DNA of 64,000 nucleotides from Buddleja alternifolia (lineage: Eukaryota > Streptophyta > Magnoliopsida > Lamiales > Scrophulariaceae). The stretch covers positions 25,922,843 to 25,986,842 of the forward strand of contig CM033404.1 of the NCBI GenBank assembly GCA_019426215.1, written 5' to 3'. Positions 23,431 through 33,891 of this stretch are shown piece by piece; position 1 is the first letter of the stretch; every line of letters starts with the position of its first letter. The notes under the pieces are model-generated. The model saw nothing but the letters and a program-made list of their open reading frames with translations, did not search any database and was not told the origin of the DNA. A program made the translations under genes and the position numbers.

Positions 23431-25626
23431 AAGGATTAGTCATTGTGTAGGAAATAAACTGCAGAAAATACCAAGATTTACAATTAGATGTGTTATTATG
23501 TACTTTCAAGTAAAATCAAGGATTTCAATATTTACTTGGCTCCCACTATTTTTCTCGAAACATGGTACTCCCACTGCAATAATCAGAAACCTCGTTGGAT
23601 TGGTTTCATAGTGAGTGATTGAGTTCTTCAACGATCTAAACAAGCTGCAACTTTTTTCAATATATGGCCTGTTAGATCATTGAGGTGATGTCATACACCA
23701 ATCGATCCAACCGATGATTCAATCTCCTTTAGCTCATGGATCACTGAACCACAAACTTTTTCTATATATAGGTGGTGATCCATCTGAGTCATTTATCCCA
23801 TCAACTCCTTTCAGTCTAACAATTTAATCTCACCTTGCAACTTTTTTCGATATATGGGGCGGAATTCACTTCAACATGAAGGCGTCAAACGCACTAGAGA
23901 AGATAAAGTACCACGCTCGATGCATGACCCCCTTATTCCGGGATATCGCCATGCACTAGAAGTGAACCCACCTTCTAAAGCTTGATGGAGAGCTAGGACA
24001 TCTAATGTCCCTTTACTTAGTATTTTTCTAATGGGAGAATTATAACATTCAATAATGTTAATAAGATTGGTCTCACTTTGCACGTTAATTTCTTTATCGC
24101 GCAATTTAAAGGAAATACATAAGAATAAGCCTAGCAATTCTAACAACACAAACATGTATGGAATATTCTAGATCAACTCGAGCCAATGAGTGATCGGGGA
24201 GGGGTTTTATCTATTACATGGGTTTTCACCTATACAAGATCTAATCTTCATGTTTCTCCAAGACTTTGTGCGCCACAATGAACCGCCAATTTAGGCCTAT
24301 CTCTAAACAATTACATAAAAATAAACTATACAAAAATTCAATGAATTGAAGATATGAACTGGGGGGCTCAAGCTCCAGCACAATACGACCCAGATAAGAC
24401 AACAAAGATAAACCCTAAGTCCATACACGGTGTCACCATCACATAAATAAGGAGCATGTAAACAATTTTAACACTTATGTGAATTAAACATCAAATCTAA
24501 TTTAATACATTTAATCTAATTTAATGTTTGATTAAATTTAATTTAATCTTTGACTAAATCTAATTTAATCCCATCAAAATTAATCTAATTTAGTTTGACT
24601 ACTTTAATTAAATTAAAGTGTAACTATTATCAAATAAAGTCACATGGGTAATCTAATCTAAATACATAGCAATATCATGTAAAAGGAAGTTGGTATTTAA
24701 ATCTAATTTAACATATACCAACTAATTAAGAAAAGAATTTAAATCTAATTTAAATTATTTAACAAATTTTAGCTTGAAAAATTTAAGTCCAATTAAATCT
24801 TTTAATAAATCCAATTTAAAATAAATTTAAATCCAATTTAAATTATTTAACTAAATCCAATTTAGAATTTAGAATAAACTTAAATCCAAATTAATTTATT
24901 CACTAAATCTAATTTAGAAGTTGAAACGACAATATAATTAATGAGGGTTCATTAATTGATAAATAGTTCGATCAAACTTTTAATTAGGTTAAATTCATAT
25001 AATTAATTATTTGACAATTGGGTAACCCAATTAAATCGTTGGGCCTGACCTAAACATTAATTTAAAATACAGCTGGGCAAGGCCCAACACTTTAAATTAA
25101 TGTGTTGGGCCAAGCCCAGCCACGTTCAACCGCGCTAGGCAAAGCCCAATGCTATTTATCTAGCATTGGGCTCGGCGCAGCGCTGTTACAGCCCAACGGT
25201 AATTTAATGCATTGGGCCAAGCCCAGCACTGTGTGTTCAGCGCACTGGCCCAACACAACCCCAAGTGTGTTGGGTCAAGCCCAACATGCGCAGCCATGCA
25301 CTATTGTTGTAGCAGCTCGGCGGCACATGCTGTAGCAGCGGCGCCAGTGATGGCTTTGCCGTCGCCTGCTTCCGCACCAGTGGTGGGCTGAGCCCTTCGT
25401 GCGGCACGTTTTTCTAAAAAATATGATTTTTCAAAAAAATACTAATTCCAATTCAATTTTTCGTTTTACCTGGTAAGTCCAATTCAACTCCAAAAAATTC
25501 AATTTTACAGATTCGCATGCATAACATAAATTACCCAAATTACATACAATATGTAAATAAATGTTTATGCTATTAAAATAATTAAAATGCATAAACATAC
25601 AACGAATATCATAAATTCCCCGAATT
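23431..25626 (-). other. Copia-D 5' leader
   Basis: About 2.2 kb non-coding. It has three copies of a GCAACTTTTTTC(A/G)ATATATGG motif at 23646-23668, 23750-23772 (diverged) and 23837-23857. A low-complexity tract built from AAATC(C/T)AATTTAA phrases covers about 24485-24915. A GC-rich island at 25063-25405 repeats TTGGGC(C/T)(A/C)AGCCCA in both orientations. The ORF at 25102 lies in that island and is not supported. Confidence 0.68.
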
Positions 25627-25642
25627 TTGGCTCTGATACCAC
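25627..25642 (-). other. PBS of copia-D (Met tRNA type)
   Basis: Minus strand GTGGTATCAGAGCCAA, a perfect match to the plant copia Met-type PBS, directly next to the TGTTGTGATTCGG LTR end. Confidence 0.93.
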
Positions 25643-26967
25643 TGTTGTGATTCGGTCTAGAGGATAAAATTTTTGATCTGAATCACACCAAGAATTAAAT
25701 CTGGGGTTTTACGATAAAATTCAATTAGTCAGCAGCAACCCCAGGCTCCTGCCTCTAGGTAATCACTCGAAAGAAAATTCTCTGAGAAAGCTCTGATCTC
25801 CTCCCCGACAACAATGGCGGTGGCGGCTAGCTGGAGAGAGTGGGAGGAAATTTTGTCTTTCCTCTTGCTCTAGATTTCTTTGGCTCATAGTCAGATTCTG
25901 AATAATGACTTATATAGAGTTCTAACACTAACTAACTAATTATATCAAATAAGCAGAACCCCTAGGTCTACTCCAGAGGGGGTGCTCGCTAGGCCTATTT
26001 GAGATAGGCTTCCAGGCTTTGTTCTATCTTAGATCATGTGTAATTAATTAAATCTAAGTCCAATCCAATTGGCAATCAATTAATTATTTTAATCCAATTA
26101 AAATTAATCTAAATAATTTAACTCAACTTATAAATTAATTTCCAATTAACTTAACTTATGAATTAATATAATTTAATTAATTAATTTAATCCAATTAAAT
26201 ATCTTTAATTAAATCATGCCATCCATTTTGTTAGTCAATCACATCTAATGTGATTTTACCAAAATACCCTTAGCATGGAAAAGTATTCATTTTCTTCACA
26301 TAGTGCACCTCTCTAGGGTCGATTCAATTGGTAGTGGGAGGATTCAAAAGGATAAGGTTGTTACCTAGCCAACACCGTGGAATCAAATCGTAACCCAATT
26401 GAATACGAGATGAACATGTCATCACGAAGCTTGATTACGACTACCATATGCATATAAACTCTTCATCGACGTGACCCGATCAAGTAAGGGCCATGGTATG
26501 TTAAACTCATAGAACTTGATGTTGTACTCGTAATCATAATAATGTGATATTACCAAACTACCCTTAGTGGCCATCACTAGTTAGTTTATTTGCTTTGGCT
26601 AAAGACTTTATAATTTCAATTACTTATGATCGTACAGGTCAAATACTCGTTTACTGTCGAGATGGTGAATCCATATTGGCAATTATCTTACAATGTCAAA
26701 TGCACCATATGGATCGTACTTCGAGGTCGACCCCACCTATCAGGTGATACGGGTCTAACTACTTTGATTACATATCCAATACTACAAGCACATTGTAACT
26801 AACTCCTCAGGTTTAAAGTTCACACATACTATCGCAATCTTTATCCCAATCATTGACCGTGAAAGAGTAATTACCCATATGATTGGATTAATGCGAGTCG
26901 AGTTCAAAAATGTTAATTCCATTAACTATATTCATGACACCAGCTCCCACTATCTAATCAGTGTTCG
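25643..26967 (-). repeat. 5' LTR of copia-D, cut by a gypsy LTR
   Basis: Begins TGTTGTGATTCGG and follows the LTR of copia-E (58065-59039) until ATCTAATCAGTGTTC at 26966. There a gypsy LTR starts (TGTCATAAC). The TATA box is at 25909-25916 (minus) and the shared U3 block at about 26325-26385. Confidence 0.85.
25909..25916 (-). promoter_or_regulatory. TATA box of the copia-D 5' LTR
   Basis: Minus strand TATATAAG, about 415 bp below the shared U3 block. Confidence 0.5.
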
Positions 26968-27401
26968 TGTCATAACGCAAAACCTCACTTTTCATTAAAT
27001 CATACATTACTTTTCATTCAATCATACATTAGTATAAATACATGTATTTTGGTAGAATAATGATTTTCGTTCATGAGGATTTATAATTTATACAATTTCC
27101 ACGATTCATGCTCGACCCTAAATATTATACTCTTTGGTCATATAACTAAAATTAAGCTCTAACTATATACTAGCTTTTGTATGTCGAGTAATTTTCATTC
27201 CTTATATAATATGGGTACAAAGTTTAATTCTTATAATATAGATAAGTTATATAATTATGTATAGGTAAGATATTTTGTTTATAAGAGCTTAGGTGTCATC
27301 TTGGAAATGGTACACCTTGCATCCCCTTTCAACCTTGGCAAATAAAGGGAGTTTGTAATTGTTTTGTGAGGATCTATCTTACCTTCACTCTCACACACAT
27401 G
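26968..27401 (+). repeat. Gypsy LTR fragment
   Basis: Begins TGTCATAACGCAAAACCTCAC and matches, in reverse orientation, the outer end of the solo gypsy LTR at 43490-47403 (its 47403 to about 47000 end), with one extra stretch of about 24 bp near 27345. It is truncated where copia-H pol begins. Confidence 0.85.
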
Positions 27402-28260
27402 GTAGCCAAAGCTACTTCATAACTTTTACCGATGATTATTCACGATTTGGTTACTTATATCTTATGAGATATAAATCTGAATCCTTTGAGAAGTTTAAGG
27501 AGTTCAGAAATGAAGTAGAGAAACAACTTGGTAGAAGTATTAAGGCTCTTCGATCGGATCGAGGAGGAGAATACTTGTCTACCGAGTTTCTTGATTATCT
27601 TAGAGAGAATGGAATTCTCTCACAGTGGACACCGCCTTGCACGCCTCAACATAATGGGGTAGCCGAGCGTAGGAATCGAACATTGCTAGATATGGTTCGA
27701 TCCATGATGGGTTTCACTAAAGTTCCTAAGTCCATGTGGGCTATGCTCTTGAAACGACTGTCTATCTGTTGAATAGATTGCCTAGCAAGACGGTGCCCAA
27801 TACCCCATATGAAATTTGGTGTGGAAAGACGCCCTAATATATTCATTTGAGAATATGGGGGTGTCCAGCTTATGTAAAGCACTTAGTGGGAGACAAATTG
27901 GACCCCAAGTCCTCTTTGTGCTATTTTGTAGGATATCCAAAGGAAACTGTTGGATATTACTTCTACAGCCCAACGGAATAAAAGGTTATTGTTTCGAGAA
28001 ACGCCAATTTCTTGGAGAGGGGTCACCTTGTAGATAGGAAAGACAAGGATGTAGAACTTGATGAGGTCCATGAGAATGGATCAAGTCAAGAGATATAAAT
28101 TAACCCACCCGACACCAACGAGGCTACATCAGAGGCACCCACTGAAAACACACAACCTTTGAGAAGATCAAAGAGGATCCCAAAGGAGCCTGAAAGATGG
28201 CTAGGCCTATTGCAAGAGGAGGGCACTCAAGATCCTCCTCTAGACTCTGATCCGAAGAGT
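27402..28260 (+). pseudogene. Copia-H integrase (broken)
   Basis: The integrase core is clear at 27402-27760: YFITFTDDYSRFGYLYLM, LRSDRGGEYLSTEFLDYL and NGVAERRNRTLLDMVRSM, so the second D and the E are present. A frameshift at about 27750 leads into the C-terminal part (NRLPSKTVPNTPYEIW, GCPAYVKHLVGDKLDPKS, FVGYPKETVGYYFY) with stops near 27834, 27980 and 28097. The linker to RT (PLRRSKRIPKEPERW) runs to a stop at about 28264. The first catalytic D and the zinc domain were lost with the 5' truncation. Confidence 0.88.
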
Positions 28261-28272
28261 TTATAGATTCCA

Positions 28273-29808
28273 ATGTCTGACATTGATTCAAGAAGATGGC
28301 TAGAGGCCATGACATCCGAAATGGACTCCATGTACTCCAACAAGGTATGGACCTTGGTTGACCCACTTGAGGGCATCAAGCCCATTGGCTGTAAGTGGGT
28401 CTACAAGCGAAAGCTTGGAGTCGATGGAGAGGTAGTCACCTATAAGGCTCGCCTCGTAGCAAAAGGATTTACTCAAAGACAGGGGATTGACTATGAGGAA
28501 ACCTTCTCGCCAGTGGCTATGCTGAAATCCATTAGGATTATGCTTGCAATATCTACATATTTTGATTATGAAATATGGCAGATGGATGTAAAGACTGCAT
28601 TCCTCAATGGAGAAATTGAGGAAGAGATTTACATGCAACAGCCAGAGGGTTTTACATCCAAAGGGAGCGAACACAAAGTGTGTAAACTCCAAAGGTCCAT
28701 TTATGGACTTAAGCAAGCTTCTCGAAGTTGGAACAAACGTTTTGACACTGTCATACAAGAGTATGGATATGTTCATAACGTTGAAGAGGCATGTGTGTAT
28801 AAGAAAGACAGTGGGAGCGCAGTCACGTTCATCATACTTTATGTCGATGACATCCTACTAATTGGAAATGATGTAGGGATGATGCAGTCAACTAAAGTAT
28901 GGCTCTCTAATAAATTCTCCATGAAAGATATGGGAGAGGCGTCCCACATACTCGGTATGAAGATCTATAGGGATAGATCGAATAGGATGCTAGGTCTCTC
29001 CCAATCTGCATATGTCGATCGCGTACTCAAAAGATTTGAAATGGAAGAGTCTAAGAAGGGATTCTTGCCAATAGGACATGGCATCACACTTTCCAAGTCT
29101 ATGTGCCCAAAGACTGAGGAACAAAGAGTGAAAATGTCCAAAACTCCCTATGCTTCTGCGATAGGTAAAATAATGTACGCGATGATATGCACAAGACCCA
29201 ATGTAGCTTATGCATTGAGTGCGTGCAGTCGATATCAAGCGAATCCAGGCATGGCACACTGGAGTTCGGTGAAAACAATCCTTAAATATCTAAGGAGAAC
29301 TAAGGAATTGTTCTTGATATACGGACGAGGAGAATTCGAATTAGAGGAGTTTACTGATTCGAGTTTCCAATCCGACAAGGATGACTCGAAGTCTGTCTCT
29401 GGGTTTGTATTTCTGCTTAATGGCAGAGCGGTTAGCTGGAAGAGTTCCAAGCAAGCAACCACAGCCGACTCCACCACTGAAGCAGAATTCATTGCAGCAA
29501 ATGAGGCTGCAAAAGAAGCTGTTTGGATGAGGAACTTTATCCAAGAATTGGGTGTCGTTCCATCCGTTGGGGATCCAGTAACGGTATACTGTGATAACAA
29601 CGGGGCTATTGCACAAGCAAAAGAGTCGAGGACTCATCAGAAATCCAAACATGTTCTGAGGAAATTTCGATTGATACGAGAAATCATTGGAAGAGGCGAT
29701 GTGTGAATGGAGCGTGTGGATACAGCGGACAACATAGAGGACCCACTCACCAAACCCCTTAGCCAAAAAGTATTTGAAGGACATCTGGGAAGAATGGGCC
29801 TTAAGTAG
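28273..29808 (+). pseudogene. Copia-H reverse transcriptase-RNase H, nearly intact
   Basis: One open frame of 477 residues from 28273 covers nearly the whole RT and RNase H. It starts DSRRWLEAMTSEMDSM, then has [51 protein letters not shown] and the catalytic YVDD at 28840-28851. RNase H follows with EFTDSSFQSDKDDSKS, ADSTTEAEFIAANEAAKEAVW and YCDNNGAIAQAKES. A single TGA at about 29704 separates the last 35 residues (NIEDPLTKPLSQKV...) from the rest. This is the best preserved pol domain in the window, although it is linked to a dead integrase. In an intact element it copies the genomic RNA inside virus-like particles. Confidence 0.93.
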
Positions 29809-29823
29809 ATGGGCAATTGGCGC

Positions 29824-29840
29824 TAGGGCAAGTGGTAGAT
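29824..29840 (+). other. Polypurine tract of copia-H
   Basis: TAGGGCAAGTGGTAGAT lies directly before TGTTAG. It is a mutated form of the usual AAGTGGGAGAT. Confidence 0.6.
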
Positions 29841-31647
29841 TGTTAGAGTTAGTGCCCGGCGCACCAATTATTGGGCGCCATTATTTGTAATAGTAACTCT
29901 AGAGTTGAACAATCGTTTTCTTATAAATAAAATCAATCTCTTTTTTATGCGTGGCATGTCTTTATTCTTAAATTAGTTTTTACTTTGGCTTAGAATAAAG
30001 TTCCGAAGGATCACACACAGCTATGGGACATCATTGCACATTAGGTGTGGCAATGATGGAATATGTCTCGAAGGCTGTGATCTTTAAACATTGTTCCAAG
30101 TCATGAAAGTGTTCATCGAGATAAAGGGATATCGATGCAACCCAAAAGACTTGCTCATATGATGCATACTCTGGTAGAAGTGTATCTCGTTCCATAGATA
30201 CTGGCACGGTGAAAGCCAACGCATATATGAGGGTTGCCATTATGGTAATGGGTGAACTGAACAACCCCATGGAAGTTCCTGAAATGGATTCCCGTTCGAA
30301 TGTGGAACTTCAAGTGGTCTTGTAGTATAAGAGTAATCCTTATGGACCTAAGATTCCATTGGATGTCTTATGCGTAATAGCGCATGTTCTTGATTTGTTA
30401 CATGATCACTTTAGATGATCGGATATGGGCAAACTCAGACATGCACGTGTTACGTAGTAAGGCACGTGAGAATCAAGAGGAATCTATCTCTGACATTAGC
30501 CAGTCGGTTAATCTCCTATGGTTACATAGTGAATCGACTTAAGGAATCTTCGGCCAAAGTATGATATCTAAAGAGTGGCGTAGGGTTTCCTCGTTTAGAT
30601 AGTCGAAGTCGATTTCACATAACGTGGGAAACTTAGTATTGAATTAATAGAGCTTCGACCTTATCCAATGCTCTAAATTTCAATCGGGAGATTAGATAGA
30701 GAGATCTTACTTATGCGAGGATCAAGATCGCAAAAGGCGTATCTTTACTTTCGTTTTATCTAGGTCTTCGGGACCCTATGCTAGGTGGGCAACCGCGATT
30801 TGTAAGTGCCTAGATTAGCTTGGTAACTAATTCGAGGCTTGATTAAATCAAAGGATTGATTTAATCTTGTACTTTCCATTTTAGGAAGGTACACTAGCAC
30901 TGTGGGAAGATGTACTTACTACTAGATAGAAACGAGCCTAAGGGGTCACACACTAACTCGAGAGAGTCACTGCTTGAATAGATGTGATTAATCAATTTCA
31001 AGGAAATTGAGGGAATTAGGAAAGCTTAGTACTTTCCTAATATGGAATATAAATTAATTGAAGGATTCAATTAATTTTATTCTTTTAATTAATCTTGTAA
31101 AATTAATTAAATTAATGGACCTAGTAGAGTCCAAGTATTTTATTTAATTGGGTGGAGCCCAAGTTAAATAAATAAATGTTGGAATTAATTGGTTGGATTT
31201 AATTTGACTTATATTTAGTTGATCGGTTGCACCTATAATTAAATTGAGAAGTCAAAATTAAATCCTAAAGTCCAATTAAATGGAGTTGACCGATTTGTGA
31301 GTGTAAATAAGGGAGGGGGCGATTTTATGTGTGGTGGAAGAGGAAAAGAGTTTCCCCCTCCTCCAAATCTTCATAGGATAAGGATTACTAGAGAGTTTGG
31401 GAGAAAGGAAGTTTCCTTTTCCTAATAGGACTCTAGGTAATCTTCACCTATAAATTAGAGATGCAGGAGACTAAAATAGATGATGAAAAAGCTGAAAAAT
31501 CCGCCCCCCTCTCTTAGACCTAAAATCGGCCACCTCTCTCCTCTTTCCAACAAGACGTCGTTCTATTCATGTGTTGAATTAAACAACTTAGAAAATATTC
31601 CTACCTTTCACATAATCAAGCCTAAGTTAAGCTTACTAGACCTAACA
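29841..31647 (+). repeat. 3' LTR of copia-H
   Basis: 1807 bp with perfect 6-bp terminal inverted repeats TGTTAG...CTAACA. It starts after the PPT and ends where copia-G pol resumes in the codons before SVVSRFQANPG. TTGCT follows its end and may be the target duplication. The other copy is not visible. Confidence 0.8.
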
Positions 31648-32270
31648 TTGCTTATCCATAAAGCGTTGTTAGCCGATTTCAAGCAAACCCTGGCAAGGAA
31701 CATTGGATAGCTGTGAAGAATATCCTAAAGTATCTGAAGAGAACTGAGGATATGATTCTCATCTATGGGAGTGGTAACCAAAGAGAGGGCGGGTACACCG
31801 ACTCGGATTTCCAAGCAGATGTCGATGACCGAAAATCCACCTCAGGGTTCATATTTAGCCTAAACGGTGGGGCTGTGACTTGGAAAAGTTCCAAGCAAAG
31901 CACAACCACGGACTCCACAACAGAGGCTGAATACATAGCTACCTCTGAGGCAGCTAAAGAGGCTGTTTGACTTAGGAAGTACATTGGAGAACTTCAAGTG
32001 GTTCCAAGCGTGGAGCTCTCATTGCCACTTTATTGTGACAATACTGGAGAAATAGCGCAGGCAAAGGAACCTAGGACTCACAACAAGTCCAAACACATGG
32101 ATTGGAGATATCACATCACAAGAGAGATCATTGCGAGAGGAGAAATATCTGTTCAGAAAATAGCCTCAGCTGACAATGTTACTGGCCCATTGACCAAGCC
32201 ATTGGCACAGGCGGTGCTAGAAAACCATCAAGAAGGGATGGGTATAAAATACCATGGCAAATGGCATTGA
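31648..32270 (+). pseudogene. Copia-G RT end and RNase H
   Basis: Reads in one frame as AY.*SVVSRFQANPGKEHW, ILKYLKRTEDMILIYGSGN, YTDSDFQADVDDRKSTSGF, SSKQSTTTDSTTEAEYIATSEAAKEAV, then a TGA at about 31968 and the Pol tail with YCDNTGEIAQAKEPR, ADNVTGPLTKP and GIKYHGKWH. RNase H acidic residues are in place, but there are two in-frame stops and no RT catalytic core. Confidence 0.88.
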
Positions 32271-32285
32271 GTGTAAGTGGGAGAT
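32271..32285 (+). other. Polypurine tract of copia-G
   Basis: GTGTAAGTGGGAGAT, immediately before the LTR and after the pol stop codon. Confidence 0.8.
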
Positions 32286-33891
32286 TTTTAGTGTGTATGC
32301 CCTCAAATGCTATAAAGAGGATAGATTTATAGGGCATTGATTTGTAACAAAAAAATATTATTATAATAAAAGGCATTTTCTTGGTGTTTTCTTATAGGCA
32401 ATTGTAAGGTTTAATAAACAACATAAAGTCCTTGATAATAAGGCGAACCTACTACTCCCTATGCGTTAGGGAGAATGACACTAGAAGAGTTTGATCTTTA
32501 TTAACTAAAATTGGTTCGCAAGTCGAAGAAAGTATTGATTGGACATCAATACTAGATAAAGACTTGTATGATATAAGTTTTGACAGGGAAGTGCCAGTCG
32601 AACACTATGAGAATGGTAGTGGGAACTTATGTCATAGACACCTCAGTTAGACTGATGTGTTCGAACACGGCTCGCATCAGTTTTGTCACATGGGTTTTTG
32701 CTGACTGACAGTCAATGACAAAACTGATAAGTTATGATAGGTAAGCGTCAACCTTAGACCTGAGGAATCATGTCGAAGCTGCACTTATGACATCAAGTCT
32801 ATCATTTGAGTAGTTAGATCCAATTCACCTGTTGCTGGGGTCGACCTCGAAGTGCGGCTTGATGGGCAAGTAGCAATCTTAACTGATTAGCAAAATGAGA
32901 TTTATTCTCTCATAAGTACATGAGTTAAATATCCTACGCTGTCATGAATGAATGAGGTCAAAAAGACTTTGGCCAAAGCATTAGAGATACTCATGTTAGA
33001 CATGAAAGTATACTCACTGACCTCGATTTATTATGAGCTAAGCATATGGTCAAGTTCTGTGAGTTTGACTAAACCATGACTCCCACTTGACTGGGATATA
33101 AGAATAAAGGGTTTATACTCGTACGAAATTCACAGTGTGAAATGTTTGGAATGATCTTATTCATTCGTTCTCAATTGGGATACGATGTGGGCCATGGGAC
33201 TGGCTAGGTGTTACCCACATCCTTTTGGTTTCCTCCCAATTGCCTTTTGAGATGAACCAAAAGAGTCACGCTTGAAGGAATTGCAAAAGGAAAAATCGTG
33301 GAATTGACTTGAGAGAATTTTTGGTATTGGATATCGCAATTAATTAATCATTGGATAATTTAATTAATTAATTAAATTAATGTGTTAATTAATTTCAATA
33401 TGGAAATTAATTATAGAATTAACATGGAATTAGTTGGTTATTTAATTAATTTATTTATTGGATAGATAATATTAATTAAATAAGTAATTAAGTATTTAAA
33501 CACAATTGGTCTAAGCCCAAAGGGCTTTAAAATGCCCAAAGTGGGCATCCACTGTTGCTTAGTTAATTAGGTTTATTATTTTCTAGTGTAGTATAAATAT
33601 ACTTCTTAGTTAAAATAATAACAAGCCTCAATTATAAACTCTCTGTCCAAGTCAAAGTCTTCCAAAACTCTCTCTCTCTCTCTCTCTATCTATCTAGTCG
33701 TCTTCAAGGAGGATTTTTCGCTTCAACTCCGGTGTGGTAATCTAGTGTAGCAGATTTGCTGTTCGAAAAAAGTTCTCAAAAGCTGGTTCAGAAATCCACT
33801 TACGCAAAGAAAGGTACATAAATTTTGAACTTGAGATGAATTACTTGGGATATTTAAATTTTCGCTGCGTTTTATATGTAAAAACCCAATA
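32286..33891 (+). repeat. 3' LTR of copia-G
   Basis: About 1606 bp. Both ends are slightly decayed: TTTTAG for TGTTAG and CCCAATA for CCCAACA. It carries the shared U3 block in plus orientation (about 33185-33245), the GGGGTCGACCTCGAAG segment at about 32838, a TATA box at 33592-33599 and a (CT)n tract at about 33669-33690 downstream of it. Confidence 0.82.
33592..33599 (+). promoter_or_regulatory. TATA box of LTR-G
   Basis: TATAAATA about 350 bp downstream of the shared U3 block. The CT-rich leader begins about 75 bp further on. Confidence 0.6.

Larger units (their letters stand above)
22437..26967 (-). mobile_element. Copia-D: 5' half of a copia element
   Basis: The minus-strand order is 5' LTR (25643-26967, cut), PBS, leader, gag, protease. 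Everything beyond the protease is missing at 22437. Protease DNA and LTR are close to copia-E at 58065-62094, so D and E belong to one family. Confidence 0.85.
27402..31647 (+). mobile_element. Copia-H: 3' half of a copia element with LTR
   Basis: Plus strand: integrase, RT, RNase H (27402-29808), weak PPT, then a complete LTR (29841-31647). The 5' part is missing at the junction with the gypsy LTR scrap. Its LTR shows no similarity to those of A to E, so it is another family. It abuts copia-G pol exactly at 31648. Confidence 0.85.
31648..33891 (+). mobile_element. Copia-G: pol 3' end and 3' LTR
   Basis: The RNase H end of a pol gene (31648-32270), PPT, and a 1.6-kb LTR. Its RT half is absent. 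The break coincides with the end of LTR-H, so copia-H most likely inserted into copia-G and the left flank was later lost. Confidence 0.85.

Noticed and set aside
25102..25335. 77-codon ORF
   Set aside because: Built from repeated TTGGGCCAAGCCCA phrases in the copia-D leader; low-complexity translation.
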